Shown one piece after another: positions 31,871-43,348 of a stretch of 64,000 nucleotides of DNA. The stretch lies in NCBI GenBank assembly GCA_003550325.1, contig QKWP01000041.1, positions 27,615 through 91,614 of the forward strand, in the 5' to 3' direction. The position numbers and the translations under genes are program-made. Below the pieces are notes generated by a model. The model was not told where the DNA came from and did not search any database. It worked only from the letters and a program-made list of their open reading frames with translations. The stretch's first letter is position 1. Each line of letters begins with the position of its first letter. Origin of the DNA: Gigaspora rosea. Lineage: Eukaryota; Glomeromycota; Glomeromycetes; Diversisporales; Gigasporaceae.

Positions 31871-34150
31871 TAAAAATCATACTCTAATAAATTATCCCAA
31901 AGATACAAATGAAATTAAGCTGAGCAGCCCGTATTGCCTTACCAATCATAACCTTAATGACCTTTACAAACCTTCTTGAAAAGGCTGTATCATTTCATAT
32001 GACAACATTATGATACATCGTGTTACTAATCATTTATCACATTTCTTTGTCTTCATTTATATTTTTTAAAATTTTCAAGGAAATAACAAACAAGGCATAG
32101 AAAGATAACCAAAAAGTCTAGAGAAATAATGTTATGATAAAAATTGTGAATAATAGCAGGTAGATTTTTGTCATGCACAAAAGCTTTACAGTTTAGCTGT
32201 AAATTCCGGTTTAAGTAGCATTGGTATAACGAATAAAAAGAGAATTAATGAAAACTAAATAAGTGCATCTCATGATAGCAGCTATGAAATGCAATTCAAG
32301 AATTACATATATGTAAAATAAGCTTTATAGTTATATTTTGCTTAAAGTTATATTTCTACGCTTTAAAGTTAATTGTTGAGATACATTTCTGCACTTGTAC
32401 ATTGCAAAATTTAAATCGTGTTTTTCAACATTTAAATATATATTTATTAATATTTAAATTCTATCATATACATAATACTTCTATTAATAATTATTAGTAG
32501 TAATTAAGGGACGGGTTTTTCCTACATAAAGTAATTTCTGTTACTCTGATAATCCAACTTTGTTTGGTTTTCTCGCCCCGTCCACACCTAACCTTTCGAT
32601 ATCTAACAACTTTTAGAAAATAGCAACAATCAATGCTTTAGATAAATTTTAATAAAAAAAACATGGCCTAGCAGATAACAGTTATAATCTGAGTATTTTT
32701 AAGTTATATGTAGGGGAAACAGTTACTAAAAATTATATGCATTAGTGTACATTGTACTTTGATATAGTGATAAAGGTATAATTGTAAGAGCGTGAGAAAT
32801 TGTTATTTTAAAAAAGAAACAAAGTTATTATCCAAATATGATTGTCCGGTTTTTATTATCGTTCATTAATGAAAGTTATGATGTATACTTTTTAATACTC
32901 AAATTCTCATAAACATAAATCTTTTTGGATGCCGGTTTATATTTTAAATTTGAATATTTAGTCGTGCAAGGCGAGCGTCGTCATGAAACAAATAATGCCC
33001 ATTTTAACTGCCATTATAATGATTATTTTGACAAAATCTATATTTCTTGTTCTCCTGAACCTTGTTGCTACACTTTTTGTTCTAAATTTCGTTGCAACGA
33101 AACTGATGTAACAGGAGATGGATGTACACAGATCACCTATCAGATTTGCACCATTTCGTTTTACATGTGAATGAATATAACAGATAATGATTATGAATAT
33201 AACAGCGTTTATATATTTTTAACCCAATCAAAATCTGCTCACACATAATGATTGATCACAAATTGCAATATTACAAAAATTTCAAAATAATATTAAATTG
33301 TGACTTCAGAGAACATTGAGTGAAAGTTTTCAAAATTTAAATGAATACTATAAAATAAAAAAGCTTACAAATTTTGAATATCTTTCATAATGAACTGATT
33401 TTATTTAAACTAATCTTTATTATTATTATTTATTCTTATTATTTCCTATGAGTCTTGTCTAAAAAAAACCTAACACTTAAGTTTTCAAGTTTATAATTAT
33501 CTGAGTCTCTATAAAATCTAATCACAACTATATAATTTGTAATAAATTAATTACACACTTATAATTGAATATACAGTTAGACCAGTGTTAGACCTCCCAA
33601 AACCGATTGCATGGTGAGCAGATTATAACATACTTTTAAAGATTATATAGCATTGCTACGCTTTTACTAATAGTTTGTTTCAAATCTTTTCAGAGTTTTA
33701 TTCGCCAATTTAAGACCATTGTTTTCATAATTAAAAGGCTATCTTCAAAAAATATTCATATAATCATTTCAAATAATGTATTTTGTTGACGTTTTTTTGA
33801 TTATGTTCAGTTCAGGTTCAGTTTAATATTTAAATTCGGATAGGCTATTTTTTTTTTTTTAATAAAATTTAAAGCTCACTATATTGAAAGTTTAAAAAAA
33901 GTATGTAGAATTGATGCAAAATGCATTCACAAATGCTTTTTTTTTTTTATTAAGTTTATTATTTTTATTATTTTATAGTTGCTGAGCAAGTATATAGACA
34001 TGCTAGGTTATTTTGAATCAAATGAGCTATTCAAAAGTGAAAAGTTCAAAATAATGACAATTAATTTATTACACACAAATATGGTAATTGTAAAATTCAG
34101 GATGCAAACTTATAAAATTATAACTTATATTTATGCAACGTAGATTAGAG
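31871..34150. other. Intergenic; one Cys-rich open frame
   Basis: Mostly AT-rich unique sequence. An open frame with no ATG at 32925-33170 encodes a Cys-rich stretch (see its own entry). Nothing else is supportable. Confidence 0.4.
32925..33170 (+). CDS. Candidate exon of a cysteine-rich small protein
   Basis: The frame contains NNAHFNCHYNDYF, ISCSPEPCCYTFCSKFRC and GDGCTQ, with about eight Cys in 60 residues and codon content unlike the AT filler around it. It has no ATG at its start, so if real it is an internal or 3' exon. I could not find a signal-peptide exon upstream. The Cys spacing would suit a secreted disulphide-rich peptide, but this is speculative. Confidence 0.22.
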   Translation: MDAGLYFKFEYLVVQGERRHETNNAHFNCHYNDYFDKIYISCSPEPCCYTFCSKFRCNETDVTGDGCTQITYQICTISFYM

Positions 34151-34154
34151 GGTA

Positions 34155-34715
34155 ATGCTCTTTGAAGTATATGGATTGACACAGGCCAATATATGATGGT
34201 ATATCAGTATGCAAATAGAGGAAATCTTCATGACTTTTTAGCTTAATGTTTTAGTGAATTATATGGTAATATAAATTAAAGCAACTTTGCGAATATATCT
34301 TATGATTTATCTAGAATTAACAAAGCAAGACTTATTAATAATGACTTTCATAGTGATAATACTGTATTTTACTAAACCAGATGGCAGAAGTATATGATGG
34401 TATTATACTAAGATTAGAATCAAAGTTTGTAAGGTATTACGCCCAGGATTTGCTAATAGAACGCCTGATTGTTACATTGAATTAGCTAAAAAATGCATGG
34501 TTACTCTGAATATATTAATTCAAAATTTAATCAATGGAAACAATTTTAAAATCAGAAGATTTGTAGATGAAGAACTTATATAAAAAAAGAAATTTATTGA
34601 TGCTGATAGTATAATCAAATCAATGCCACTAAATTTTTATCAATAATCCAGAATAAACACTGTAGTACATTAATCGATGTACAAGAAATAATAAAGAGCC
34701 TTAAAGGTGTGAATT
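34155..34715 (+). pseudogene. Protein kinase relic (C-terminal half)
   Basis: Phrases in shifting frames match the kinase at 8-9 kb: YGLTQ and MVYQYANRGNLHDFL near 34170-34245, INNDFHSDNT (the HxDFHxGN catalytic loop) near 34335, and IKVCKVLRPGFANRTPDCYI, ELAKKCM near 34422-34500, then a tail with EELIKKKFIDADSI-type sequence. The activation segment and the DFG region are missing. It is a dead paralogue in the opposite orientation to the intact kinase. Confidence 0.75.
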
Positions 34716-35890
34716 ATTTCACATATATTTTTACATTCAGTTAAGATCAATTAATTGTTTTATTAGTGTTTCGAAACAAATTGCAAGTTGAACTTTTGAA
34801 TTCTCAGATGACATTAGCGATTTTATTTTAAATATAGTTTACAAGGTTTGTTTGTTTTAAACAAACCTTTTTACTACTACTACTGTATTTTTCAAAGTTA
34901 AAGATAATGAAATTCTAAGTATTTTTGCCTGGGATCTCAGTTTATGTCACTTAAAATTGTCAAAAATTTGCGAATTTAAAAAAAGTAAAATTTTTAATAA
35001 CCAAATTAATTTAATTATGTATTGTATTATGTAAATTTTTTTAAATCTTATTTGATGTACCTCATTCATGCAGATAATAGAGCCATGAGAGAATCATAAC
35101 TTCAAGCACAACCAATTTTCTGTATTTTTAGTTTCAAGGCATTTATTGTTCTCAATAGAGCATGTTCATTAATTTACTTTGCATTTATTATTATATTTGC
35201 ACATTATTTTAAAAAGTTTAGACAACATTATTCATATCAAAAATGACCTAAAGTTAGGTTGTGCTACGAATTACAATCTTATATGTAATTTAGTGTATGT
35301 AAATGATTATAAAAAGTTCATTGTAAGAATAATACTTTGAATTCCTTGATCTTTCATAAGATAGATTTAATATTAATGAAGGTAAAAAATTAATATAATT
35401 GTTTCGCATGATCATTAACACAATTTTTATTGGTATTCTCTTGGCTTTGAAAAAGAAAGGCAATAACAAGGTTTTTTTTTTTTTTTTACAAAAATAATAC
35501 ATAACTTTCTGATTTACGTATAATAATTTTGAGAACGCTAAAGCAATAGTAAAACTACTTTCTAACTACCTGATCTTGGAAATATTCGAACTGATCCTAA
35601 AGGAAAAAAACATTGGTAAATCCCTTTATATAAACACTAACTGATAACATTAAAACATCAGCAAAAATAATTAGTTAAAAAAAAAACAATAATATTTACA
35701 GTACTTGAAGAATAAAAGTATTTGCAGGGGTCCTCTAATTTTCACACTTGGAAGCTTTTGCGAAATTATATATATAATATTTATAATAAATGACATAAAT
35801 AAGAGGAAGAAATAAATCCACTTTATGCCTATGTAAAAAATTTAATCTTCAATATATTTGACTAAGAAACCTTAATGCATCAGCAACAAA
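34716..35890. other. Intergenic AT-rich stretch
   Basis: No supportable gene or repeat. A perfect inverted pair 'caaggtttgtttg..caaacctt' lies near 34849-34870, too short to assign. Confidence 0.4.
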
Positions 35891-35899
35891 ATTTCTAAT

Positions 35900-36870
35900 T
35901 GAGGAAGCTCCGTAACGGTAAAGTCAACAGTTCGAAAATATGGCTAAGCTGGAATATACCGGGATCAAACCGGTTAGATTCGGACGACCAGAAAATTGCG
36001 TGAGAAGTTATGAAACCAGATAAGTATATTAGTCACTCGATCATGGAATACACATATGGGATCTCGAACGCTCTCGACACCGGACTAACTATTCAGAGTT
36101 CCCGATCCTACCTGCACAACCCCCTAACATACCCACACACGACTTGCGTAGAGCTAGCAGCAAAGTCAAAAGCGGGTGAACAATTCCCACCCCTCCTCTC
36201 TTATATAGCTACTCCTTATGACCTCATACCTAATCAATAAAATAACAACTCAAATAACGTCATTCTTACCCAATTTTTTTCTCACGATAAACGTCACCAA
36301 TACCTCATACCTACTCAACCAACCATACCATTCTTATCCCATTCCTTTTCTCACGATAACCGTCACCCATACCTCATAACTACCGATAGGTTTTCTACGT
36401 CATGGCCCAGGTTACAGTCTCGTGACAAATGGATGCCACGTGACTTCGTTCACGGGCATTTTCATTTAATTAACTAATTGATTTGGAAATTCGAAACAAC
36501 CGCTAATTACGTATGCATGAAACCAGATAAGCTAATTAACTTCCTAATTTGGAGATACGATGCAATTACTAACAATAGAATAGTCGACAGGAAACAAAAT
36601 AAGAGTAAGCACACCGCAGGCTACAAGTCCTACCGCTGCGAAAAGTAAAATTCGCACCCGTACCCTCCCATCCCATATAAATCAAATGGAGCCCACGCAG
36701 AATTCTGTCATTTTTATGTAATTTAAAGCTTCATATTAAAATCCGGCCTGCCTTATGCAGTGTAGGAGACCACCGACTGGTGCTACTCATTGCGAACACA
36801 ATCGATGACGGCGATACCCGACGCAATAATTGTTGCTATTTCCAGAAGTACAACTCACCTTGATTTGAAA
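35900..36870 (-). other. GC-richer island, possible solo LTR or foreign-element remnant
   Basis: Base composition rises sharply compared with both flanks. The region holds two related stretches of about 65 bp (about 36255-36320 and 36325-36390, 'ttcttacccaat..ctcacgata..cgtcac..tacctcata') and two 'gaaaccagataagt/c' phrases 509 bp apart. On the minus strand a TATATAA (about 36200) stands before a GC-rich leader, reminiscent of an LTR promoter. No paired LTR or coding sequence is present. The open frame at 36010-36240 is not recognised. Confidence 0.3.
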
Positions 36871-37037
36871 TCAATCGTACTGATGTATACTACATATTCT
36901 CAATAAAAAAAGCATTCGGTAAAGTTTATTATGTAGCACTATTAACTAACTAGAAGCATCCAATGATTACATATCACATGCAATACTTTTCGTTTCAGAA
37001 ACACAAAATCACAATGCTGCACATTGTTGATACTAGG

Positions 37038-37083
37038 AATATTGTGACACCTAATTATGTAATGTTTTGGTTAGAAATATTTA
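37038..37083 (+). promoter_or_regulatory. Conserved upstream block of F-box/LRR gene 1
   Basis: AATATTGTGACACCTAATTA and the following 'ttttggttagaaatat' are conserved at about the same distance upstream of the second paralogue (43250-43287), while the surrounding DNA has diverged more. It is a candidate promoter element or 5' leader. A CGTACGTACG palindrome follows at about 37093. Confidence 0.45.
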
Positions 37084-37154
37084 ACGTACTGTACGTACGT
37101 ACATCGTTTTTTTTGATTTCCGTTTTTTTTTCTTTACATTAAATTCATATTAAA

Positions 37155-38987
37155 ATGATTACAATACTACCGGACGAATGTCTTTTAGAAATATTTAAAA
37201 ATTTCCATACTAATTATAAAGCTTTATTTTCATGCCTACTTGTAAACCGTCATTGGTGTAGAATCATTATACCAATTTTATGGAGCGAACCAACTAAATA
37301 TGTTTACGATTTAAGACTTATAAGAATATATCTTTCAGCATTAAATTTTGAAGAACAAGCTTTATTGATCCCTTATAAAATTACACTTCCAATTTATCAA
37401 AAAACATTATTTGAATACTCAAGTTTTACCACTCATGTTGAGTTATATTTTGCAGATAGAAATAAGGACGGAGTTAAAAATTGGCTTTATAAAGAAGGAT
37501 ATGAAGATAATTCGGTTCTTGATTTTTACGATTATTATGATGATTATAGTTATCGAAATTATAATTATAATATAGAATTTAATGAGCAAGTAAATGCCAT
37601 TAAATGTTCTTTAATTGAAATGTTTTTACGAACAAGTGGGAAACTTAAATATTTAGGAATTTATGAACCTATTTATAATAATATTTTATTCGAAAGGCTT
37701 CTTAAAAATAACACTATTACCTCTTTAAAATTTAAATTTCGGATTGATAATTCTGTAGCTATCAAATTATTAGCAGCAATTCTTTATAAAAATTCTTCAA
37801 TAACTTCATTAGATATTTCTGATAATGATCTTAGCTTTAAAGAATTAGAAGCACTAATAAAAGCCCTTGTCAAGAACACTACACTTAATTCTTTAAATTT
37901 TTCTTGTAACTCTCTTAGTTCCAAGGATGGAATTACATTGGTGGAGGCTCTTTGTGAGAACACTACTTTAACTTCTTTATCTATTCATAATAATCAACCT
38001 GGAACTGAAGGAGTAAATGCATTAGTAAAGGTCCTTTATAAAAACATCAATTTAACTTCTTTAGATATTCAGATTGATTTTGAAGGTATAAAAATTTTAT
38101 CAGAAGCTCTTTACATAAATAATACTCTAACATACTTAGATCTTTCTTGTAATTCCCTTGGTCCTGAATCTGCAAAATTGTTAGCGAAAGCACTTTGCAA
38201 GAATACCACTCTGACTATTTTGAATCTTAGCTATAATCTACTTGGTTTTGAGGGTGTAGTAGCATTAGCAGAATGTCTTTGCAATAATACCGCTTTAAAT
38301 GTTTTAAATCTTGGCTATAATCAAATTGGGCTTGAAGGTATAAAAGCACTATCAGAGGCACTCAATATAAATACTACTCTAACTTCTTTAAATCTTTCTG
38401 GTAATGAGATTGGTTTTGAAGGATGGGAAATATTAGTAGGAGCTCTTTGCAAGAACACTATCTTAACATCTTTGGATCTTACATTAAATAAAATTAATTT
38501 TGGGAAAAGTGAAAAATCAATAGAAACTCTTTGTAAGAACACTACTCTAACTTCTTTAAATCTTGATTGGAATTTACTTGGTTCTGAGGAAGGAAAGGCA
38601 ATAGCAAAGCTTCTTTGCAAGAATAATACTCTAACTTCTTTATCTATTTATGGTAATAAACTCGGTTCTGAAGGTGCTGAAGTAATAGCGGAGGCTCTTT
38701 GTAAAAATACAGTTTTAACTACCTTATGCATTGGGGATAATCAAATTAGTTCTAAAGGGATTAAAGCATTAGCAAAAGCACTATATGTAAACACTACTAT
38801 GTTATCATTATCTATTAGTTTTAATCAGCTTGATGTTGAAGGAGAAAGAGCATTAGTGGAAGCTCTCTGCGTAAACACTACATTAACTTCTTTAGAAATT
38901 TCTGATAATCATCATAACTCTATGGAATTTAAAACATTTATAAATGATGTTCGTAAGAACAATCATTTAGTCACTTTAACATATTAA
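37155..38987 (+). CDS. F-box / RNI-type leucine-rich-repeat protein (610 aa)
   Basis: A single intronless frame starts at ATG 37155. The N-terminus LPDECLLEIFKNF..LFSCLLVNRHWCRII is an F-box, which docks to Skp1 in SCF ubiquitin ligases. A central Tyr/Asp/Asn-rich stretch (about residues 118-142) follows. From about residue 185 to the end run about 15 leucine-rich repeats of 28 residues of the ribonuclease-inhibitor type, with the pattern NTTLTSLNLSxNxLGxEGxxALAxAL. These would form the substrate-binding horseshoe. The likely role is a substrate receptor for ubiquitination; the target is unknown. An intact paralogue lies 6.2 kb downstream and decayed copies at 39.65 and 46.1 kb. Confidence 0.93.
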   Translation: MITILPDECLLEIFKNFHTNYKALFSCLLVNRHWCRIIIPILWSEPTKYVYDLRLIRIYLSALNFEEQALLIPYKITLPIYQKTLFEYSSFTTHVELYFADRNKDGVKNWLYKEGYEDNSVLDFYDYYDDYSYRNYNYNIEFNEQVNAIKCSLIEMFLRTSGKLKYLGIYEPIYNNILFERLLKNNTITSLKFKFRIDNSVAIKLLAAILYKNSSITSLDISDNDLSFKELEALIKALVKNTTLNSLNFSCNSLSSKDGITLVEALCENTTLTSLSIHNNQPGTEGVNALVKVLYKNINLTSLDIQIDFEGIKILSEALYINNTLTYLDLSCNSLGPESAKLLAKALCKNTTLTILNLSYNLLGFEGVVALAECLCNNTALNVLNLGYNQIGLEGIKALSEALNINTTLTSLNLSGNEIGFEGWEILVGALCKNTILTSLDLTLNKINFGKSEKSIETLCKNTTLTSLNLDWNLLGSEEGKAIAKLLCKNNTLTSLSIYGNKLGSEGAEVIAEALCKNTVLTTLCIGDNQISSKGIKALAKALYVNTTMLSLSISFNQLDVEGERALVEALCVNTTLTSLEISDNHHNSMEFKTFINDVRKNNHLVTLTY

Positions 38988-39640
38988 GTTTACTTGTTTT
39001 GAGAAATCTGAGAGATAACTAAAACATTTTATGTTTACAATATTTAATTATTCATTAGGTCTTAAAGCGAATATTGTCGAAATAGCTCTTTTTGAAAATT
39101 TTGTGTGTGTTTTTTTTTAATATTTGCAAAAAAAAAAAAACATTAAAAAATATTTACAGAGGTTTTCTAAAAACATTGATCCTTTTAATCTCGAAAGTTT
39201 TGGGAACACTTATGAAATTACATGTAATTTTATAAAAATAACATTTGATTGCTTAATCAATAAAGAGAATTTTAGAATCAAAATTATGTATTATGTAGAA
39301 AATTTGAATCACTTATTATGTCTTGAGAAATGAAATTTCTAAGTGTGGTGGCATTCATTTATATATTGCAGATTTAAGGCCTTTGATATTTTTTTTTTTA
39401 GGCTTTTGATATTAAATAAAAAGTATGACATAATAATTTACGATGAATTTTCTGTCTCAAGGATTCTTTATAGTTTCAAATAGCACACGTTGCATTAAAT
39501 TACATTCATTTATTACTGTATATTTCTAGTTGCATACCAGTATATTAATAAAAATGAATGTTCAACCAGAATTATTTACATCAAAGTTTACCTGAGTCGA
39601 AAATAATAAATTTTGAACGTAATATCTAAGTAGTTTTTTT
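38988..39640. other. 3' flank of F-box gene 1 (conserved with gene 2)
   Basis: The first few hundred bases ('gagaaatctgagagataac', 'tatttacagaggttttctaaaaac') have counterparts after the second paralogue, so the duplication included the 3' flank. The open frame at 39124-39333 starts at TTG and lies in this flank; it is not a gene. Confidence 0.55.
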
Positions 39641-39649
39641 GTTAAAAAT

Positions 39650-40075
39650 ATACTCCACTTCTCCATATTTTTAATAATTTCACACTAATTATAAAATTTT
39701 ATTTTCATATCTTCTTGTAAGCCGTCATTGGTGTAGAATCATTATATCAATTTTTTGGAGTGACCCAATAAAATATATTTATGATTTTTTAAGACATTTT
39801 ACAGCATTAAATGATGAAGAACAAGCTTTATTGATACTTATAAAATTATCCTTCCAACTTATCAAAAACATTATTTAAATATTCATGCTTTACCGCATAT
39901 GTTAATTGTATTTTGAAGATCGAAATAAGGATGGAGTTAAAAATTGGCTTTATAAAGAAGAATATGAAGATAAATCGTTTCTTGGTTTTTGCGATTATTA
40001 TGATAATTGTAATTATTTGGATGATTATGGTTACCATGGTTATGATTTTAATATCAGATATAGAATTTAACTAGT
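39650..40075 (+). pseudogene. F-box gene fragment (5' part only)
   Basis: This stretch aligns by eye with the first 420 bp of the two intact F-box genes ('ttcttgtaagccgtcattgg', 'aataaggatggagttaaaaa', the Tyr/Asp-rich part), with several indels and stops. It ends before the LRR region. No function is expected. Confidence 0.85.
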
Positions 40076-40575
40076 AACGGGAACCATTAAGGTCCGAAGC
40101 CTAAATATCCAGATGATTTTTCGATTAGATTTGTCGTTTTTAATTTGGATTTAATGTACTTTTTCTGTATCATTTATTTTTATCCATAATTTTAAGATTT
40201 ATAATTGGAGCCATTCAGCTTAGCTGCCATCTAAATTAATTTTTGTGACCTTTTTTCTACGAAGCCGTTGCATTCTTTTCTGATTTCTTTTTAATGAGCA
40301 TGCTCTTCTGAGGTTTCTCTTTCTCAACATAACTAGTCTCTTGTACGTCTCAAATCTTAGGTATTAGACATTAATATTAATTTACAATCAAACATTTAGT
40401 GATATTCAAATATTATGTCAGATTAGTGATAGTAACAATTAGCTTTGAAATTTTGTGAGCATTATATATTTTTTACATGAATAATCTTATTTAATAAATT
40501 TATTTTATTAAGTTCACATATTATAATGATTTTATTATTCTATAAAAAATTCTTATTATGCTCAAATAACAAATA

Positions 40576-40741
40576 CAGTCGCACTTCATATAAGCAATTC
40601 TTATCTAAGCACATCTATTTTTTTGAATAAATTACTATTAACTATATTAAAATAATTCTTTATGTAAGAAATTCGATATATATTTTCTATATAAGAACAT
40701 GGATTGCAAGCCACCAATGTGATTATATAGGAGTGCGACTA
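40576..40741. mobile_element. 166-bp MITE (CAGTCGCACT TIR)
   Basis: It starts CAGTCGCACTTCATATAAG and ends with the inverted GAGTGCGACTA. TA flanks lie at 40574-40575 and 40742-40743. It is non-coding, and the ends and target suggest a pogo-like (Tc1/mariner) non-autonomous element. Confidence 0.75.
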
Positions 40742-41814
40742 TAGAAATTTTCAAAAGTACCATTTAATATCAGATATTAATACTTACGATTTTACGCCAG
40801 ATACTAATGTTAGTACATCCGTTATATTATTATTTTATTAATTATTTTAAATATCGTTTATTACGTATTTACAGGGATAATTTCTAAACATTACTACAGG
40901 AGCACCCTTACAGGTCTGGATAGTAATTAATCAATGCTAAGGAATTAAAAGCAATCTGCGAAAGATTGGTGAAAATATTGGTGTATACTAAAACATTAGC
41001 CAAAAAAAATTAGTTGAGCAAATATTTACTGTATTTGAAGAACAAATGTATGTAATAATTCTCTGTTTGGAATCTTTTACAAAATTACATATAAAATTTG
41101 ATGGTAAAAAAAACATAAAAAGAAGAAATATTTTAGAATAAATTCATTTTATGCTTTATGTAAAAAATGTAAATATTCAGTATATTGCATTATTGTTTAC
41201 TTAATTTCAGAAATACAGTACAAAATTACGGTTCTGTACGGTGCAGGAAACCTTAAGTCCTAAACACTTATATAGACAAATTTTAGCAAACCCATTGGAG
41301 ACAAGTCATTTTCAACAGCAGTATGCATAAAATGTTGCTATTAAATACATATTATTCTTGGCGTATTCTTATTAAGTGAAGAAATTGAGAAGTCTAGATT
41401 TATATTCTATTAAGATTAATAATTAAAAAATTTATTGCAATGTGTGATAGTATAATCGGATACCCCTGTATTTCATAGTGTTGAGGTTAAATGAATATCA
41501 CGAACGTGATCAAAGATAAACAATAGAATGCAAAAAATAAGGTTTGTCGATCAGATGTTTTTACTTGAGTAATAAACACCTGACAACGCACTGTGTGCCT
41601 GTATTGAGATTGTGTCTCACTGCACTTCGTATTAAATGGAAGTACCATTCATTAGTTATTGTTGTAAATCAAGCAAGTGCTAAGCAGTAAACGAATTCGA
41701 GTAAAAAACCCAGAGTGATGAAGCACTTCGACACAATGAGTTTATGAATTATCTTTGTACAGAGATTGAAGCCTATTAAATATTTTGTATCATACGTACA
41801 GTACGTTGTGAAGG

Positions 41815-42861
41815 TAGGGCTTAAATCGATTCAAAACATCAGAATCGATGATCGAATATTAAATATATTGTTAATTCTCGTATTGACTTTCCTGATTAAC
41901 AATTGATCCGTTTTATACTATTAAATGCTATATATTATTTCATTATATGAAAAATAATTTGGGTTATTACGAATACTAATACTATTTATAAGTTTAAGTT
42001 CAATTTCTTTATTTAATACATAAAAAATAATAAATAAACTATAAGCTAATAAAATATAAAATAAAATTGTGAGAAAAAAAATTGCTAAAAAAAAAAAACT
42101 TTGCCTTAAAAATAAGTTATAGATCTATAAAAATAAGCTAATAATAAAATTATGGAGAAAAAAGCGATTGCTAAAAAAAATTCTACCTTAAAAATAAACT
42201 ATTATCGATCCATAAAAAAAATTTATTAGTAATCTTTAAAAAATATATATGATATTTTATAAATAAAAATAAAATTATATTTACTATATTTCAATTCGTT
42301 TTACATTGAATATTTTATATAATTATTATTTCTTTTTTAAAAATTTTTCTATTAAATTAGGATTTATTATGATGTTCTTTCAAATATAATTAATTTACCG
42401 AAGGCACAGATGTAGCTAAAAGTGATGAACATTTCATTACAAGTTGAGATAATGTTTGATATTGAATTTTGTTATGATTTATTTATATCATATTTTTATT
42501 TAATTTGTATAAAATTAACGTAAGTGCGTCCTAGATATTAAATAAAAACCAGCCACTATAAAATGGCTAAGTACAAACTATAGGCTTAAAGTTTTAATTG
42601 CATCATGCGACTTATAGTTTTTAATAATAACAAACACAGCCATTACATTTTCTCATATACGTACACGAAAGCAGAAAACATTTAGGCTTTTAAATATTTA
42701 CTATGAAATGATTATATGCTTTAGGATCGTCTAAAACCTAGAATCGATTTTAAAATATGAAATCGATTGTAGAAACGATTAAATCGTTTCTCCAGAAATG
42801 AGAAATCGATTCTAATTCGATTAACGATTAAACTGATTTTTATAAAATCGATTTACGGCCT
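41815..42861. mobile_element. Possible non-autonomous TIR element (AAATCGATT family)
   Basis: The left end AGGGCTTAAATCGATTC pairs with the inverted AAAATCGATTTACGGCCT at the right end. Just inside the right end several AATCGATT and AACGATT phrases alternate in both orientations. The interior is AT-rich and non-coding. The target duplication could not be fixed; superfamily uncertain (hAT would be possible). Confidence 0.4.
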
Positions 42862-43249
42862 TGTGACTAAGCCTCATAGCTAACACACTACAAAAAACAA
42901 AGGCAACTCGAAGGAAGAAGTGCCCTGGGACTGTCGTTTGATTAATATGATTTTTATTTAGCTCTATTTACTTATCCCTTAAGTTACATGAATCGAAGGG
43001 CTTATATACATTCTGATTACATTGGGAATACTTGATAGCAATGAGAAATTCATAATCATCTGCATGACTGCACCTTTTGAATACGAGAGGTATTATTATT
43101 TTTCAATGGAGCTTCACCTCGAGCCAAACCCGAATTAGATTTCTTAAAAGCTTCATTTTTGTCGATCAATGCCCCGGATCTCATAGTTTGTAGCCAGGTC
43201 ACGTTACTCTGCTACAACGTAGTACTAGTTGAGCACAAAGAATATTGTG

Positions 43250-43287
43250 ATACCTAATTATGCAATTTGTTTGGTTAGAAATATGCA
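43250..43287 (+). promoter_or_regulatory. Conserved upstream block of F-box/LRR gene 2
   Basis: AATATTGTGATACCTAATTA with 'tttggttagaaatatg' matches the block upstream of gene 1 and lies about 100 bp before the ATG. Confidence 0.45.
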
Positions 43288-43348
43288 AAGTAAAAACGTT
43301 CACATTTTTCATTTCTACTTTTTTCTCTACATTAAATTCTTAATCAGA

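Larger units (their letters stand above)
40076..43230. other. Intergenic region with two TIR elements
   Basis: Apart from the elements at 40576-40741 and 41815-42861, the region is AT-rich unique sequence with no gene that can be supported. Confidence 0.45.

Noticed and set aside
39124-39333. Small gene after F-box gene 1
   Set aside because: It has no ATG, and the matching flank of gene 2 does not keep the frame.
43229-43348. Forty-residue N-terminal extension of F-box gene 2
   Set aside because: The extension overlaps the conserved non-coding upstream block and is absent from paralogue 1; the ATG at 43349 aligns with the paralogue's start.
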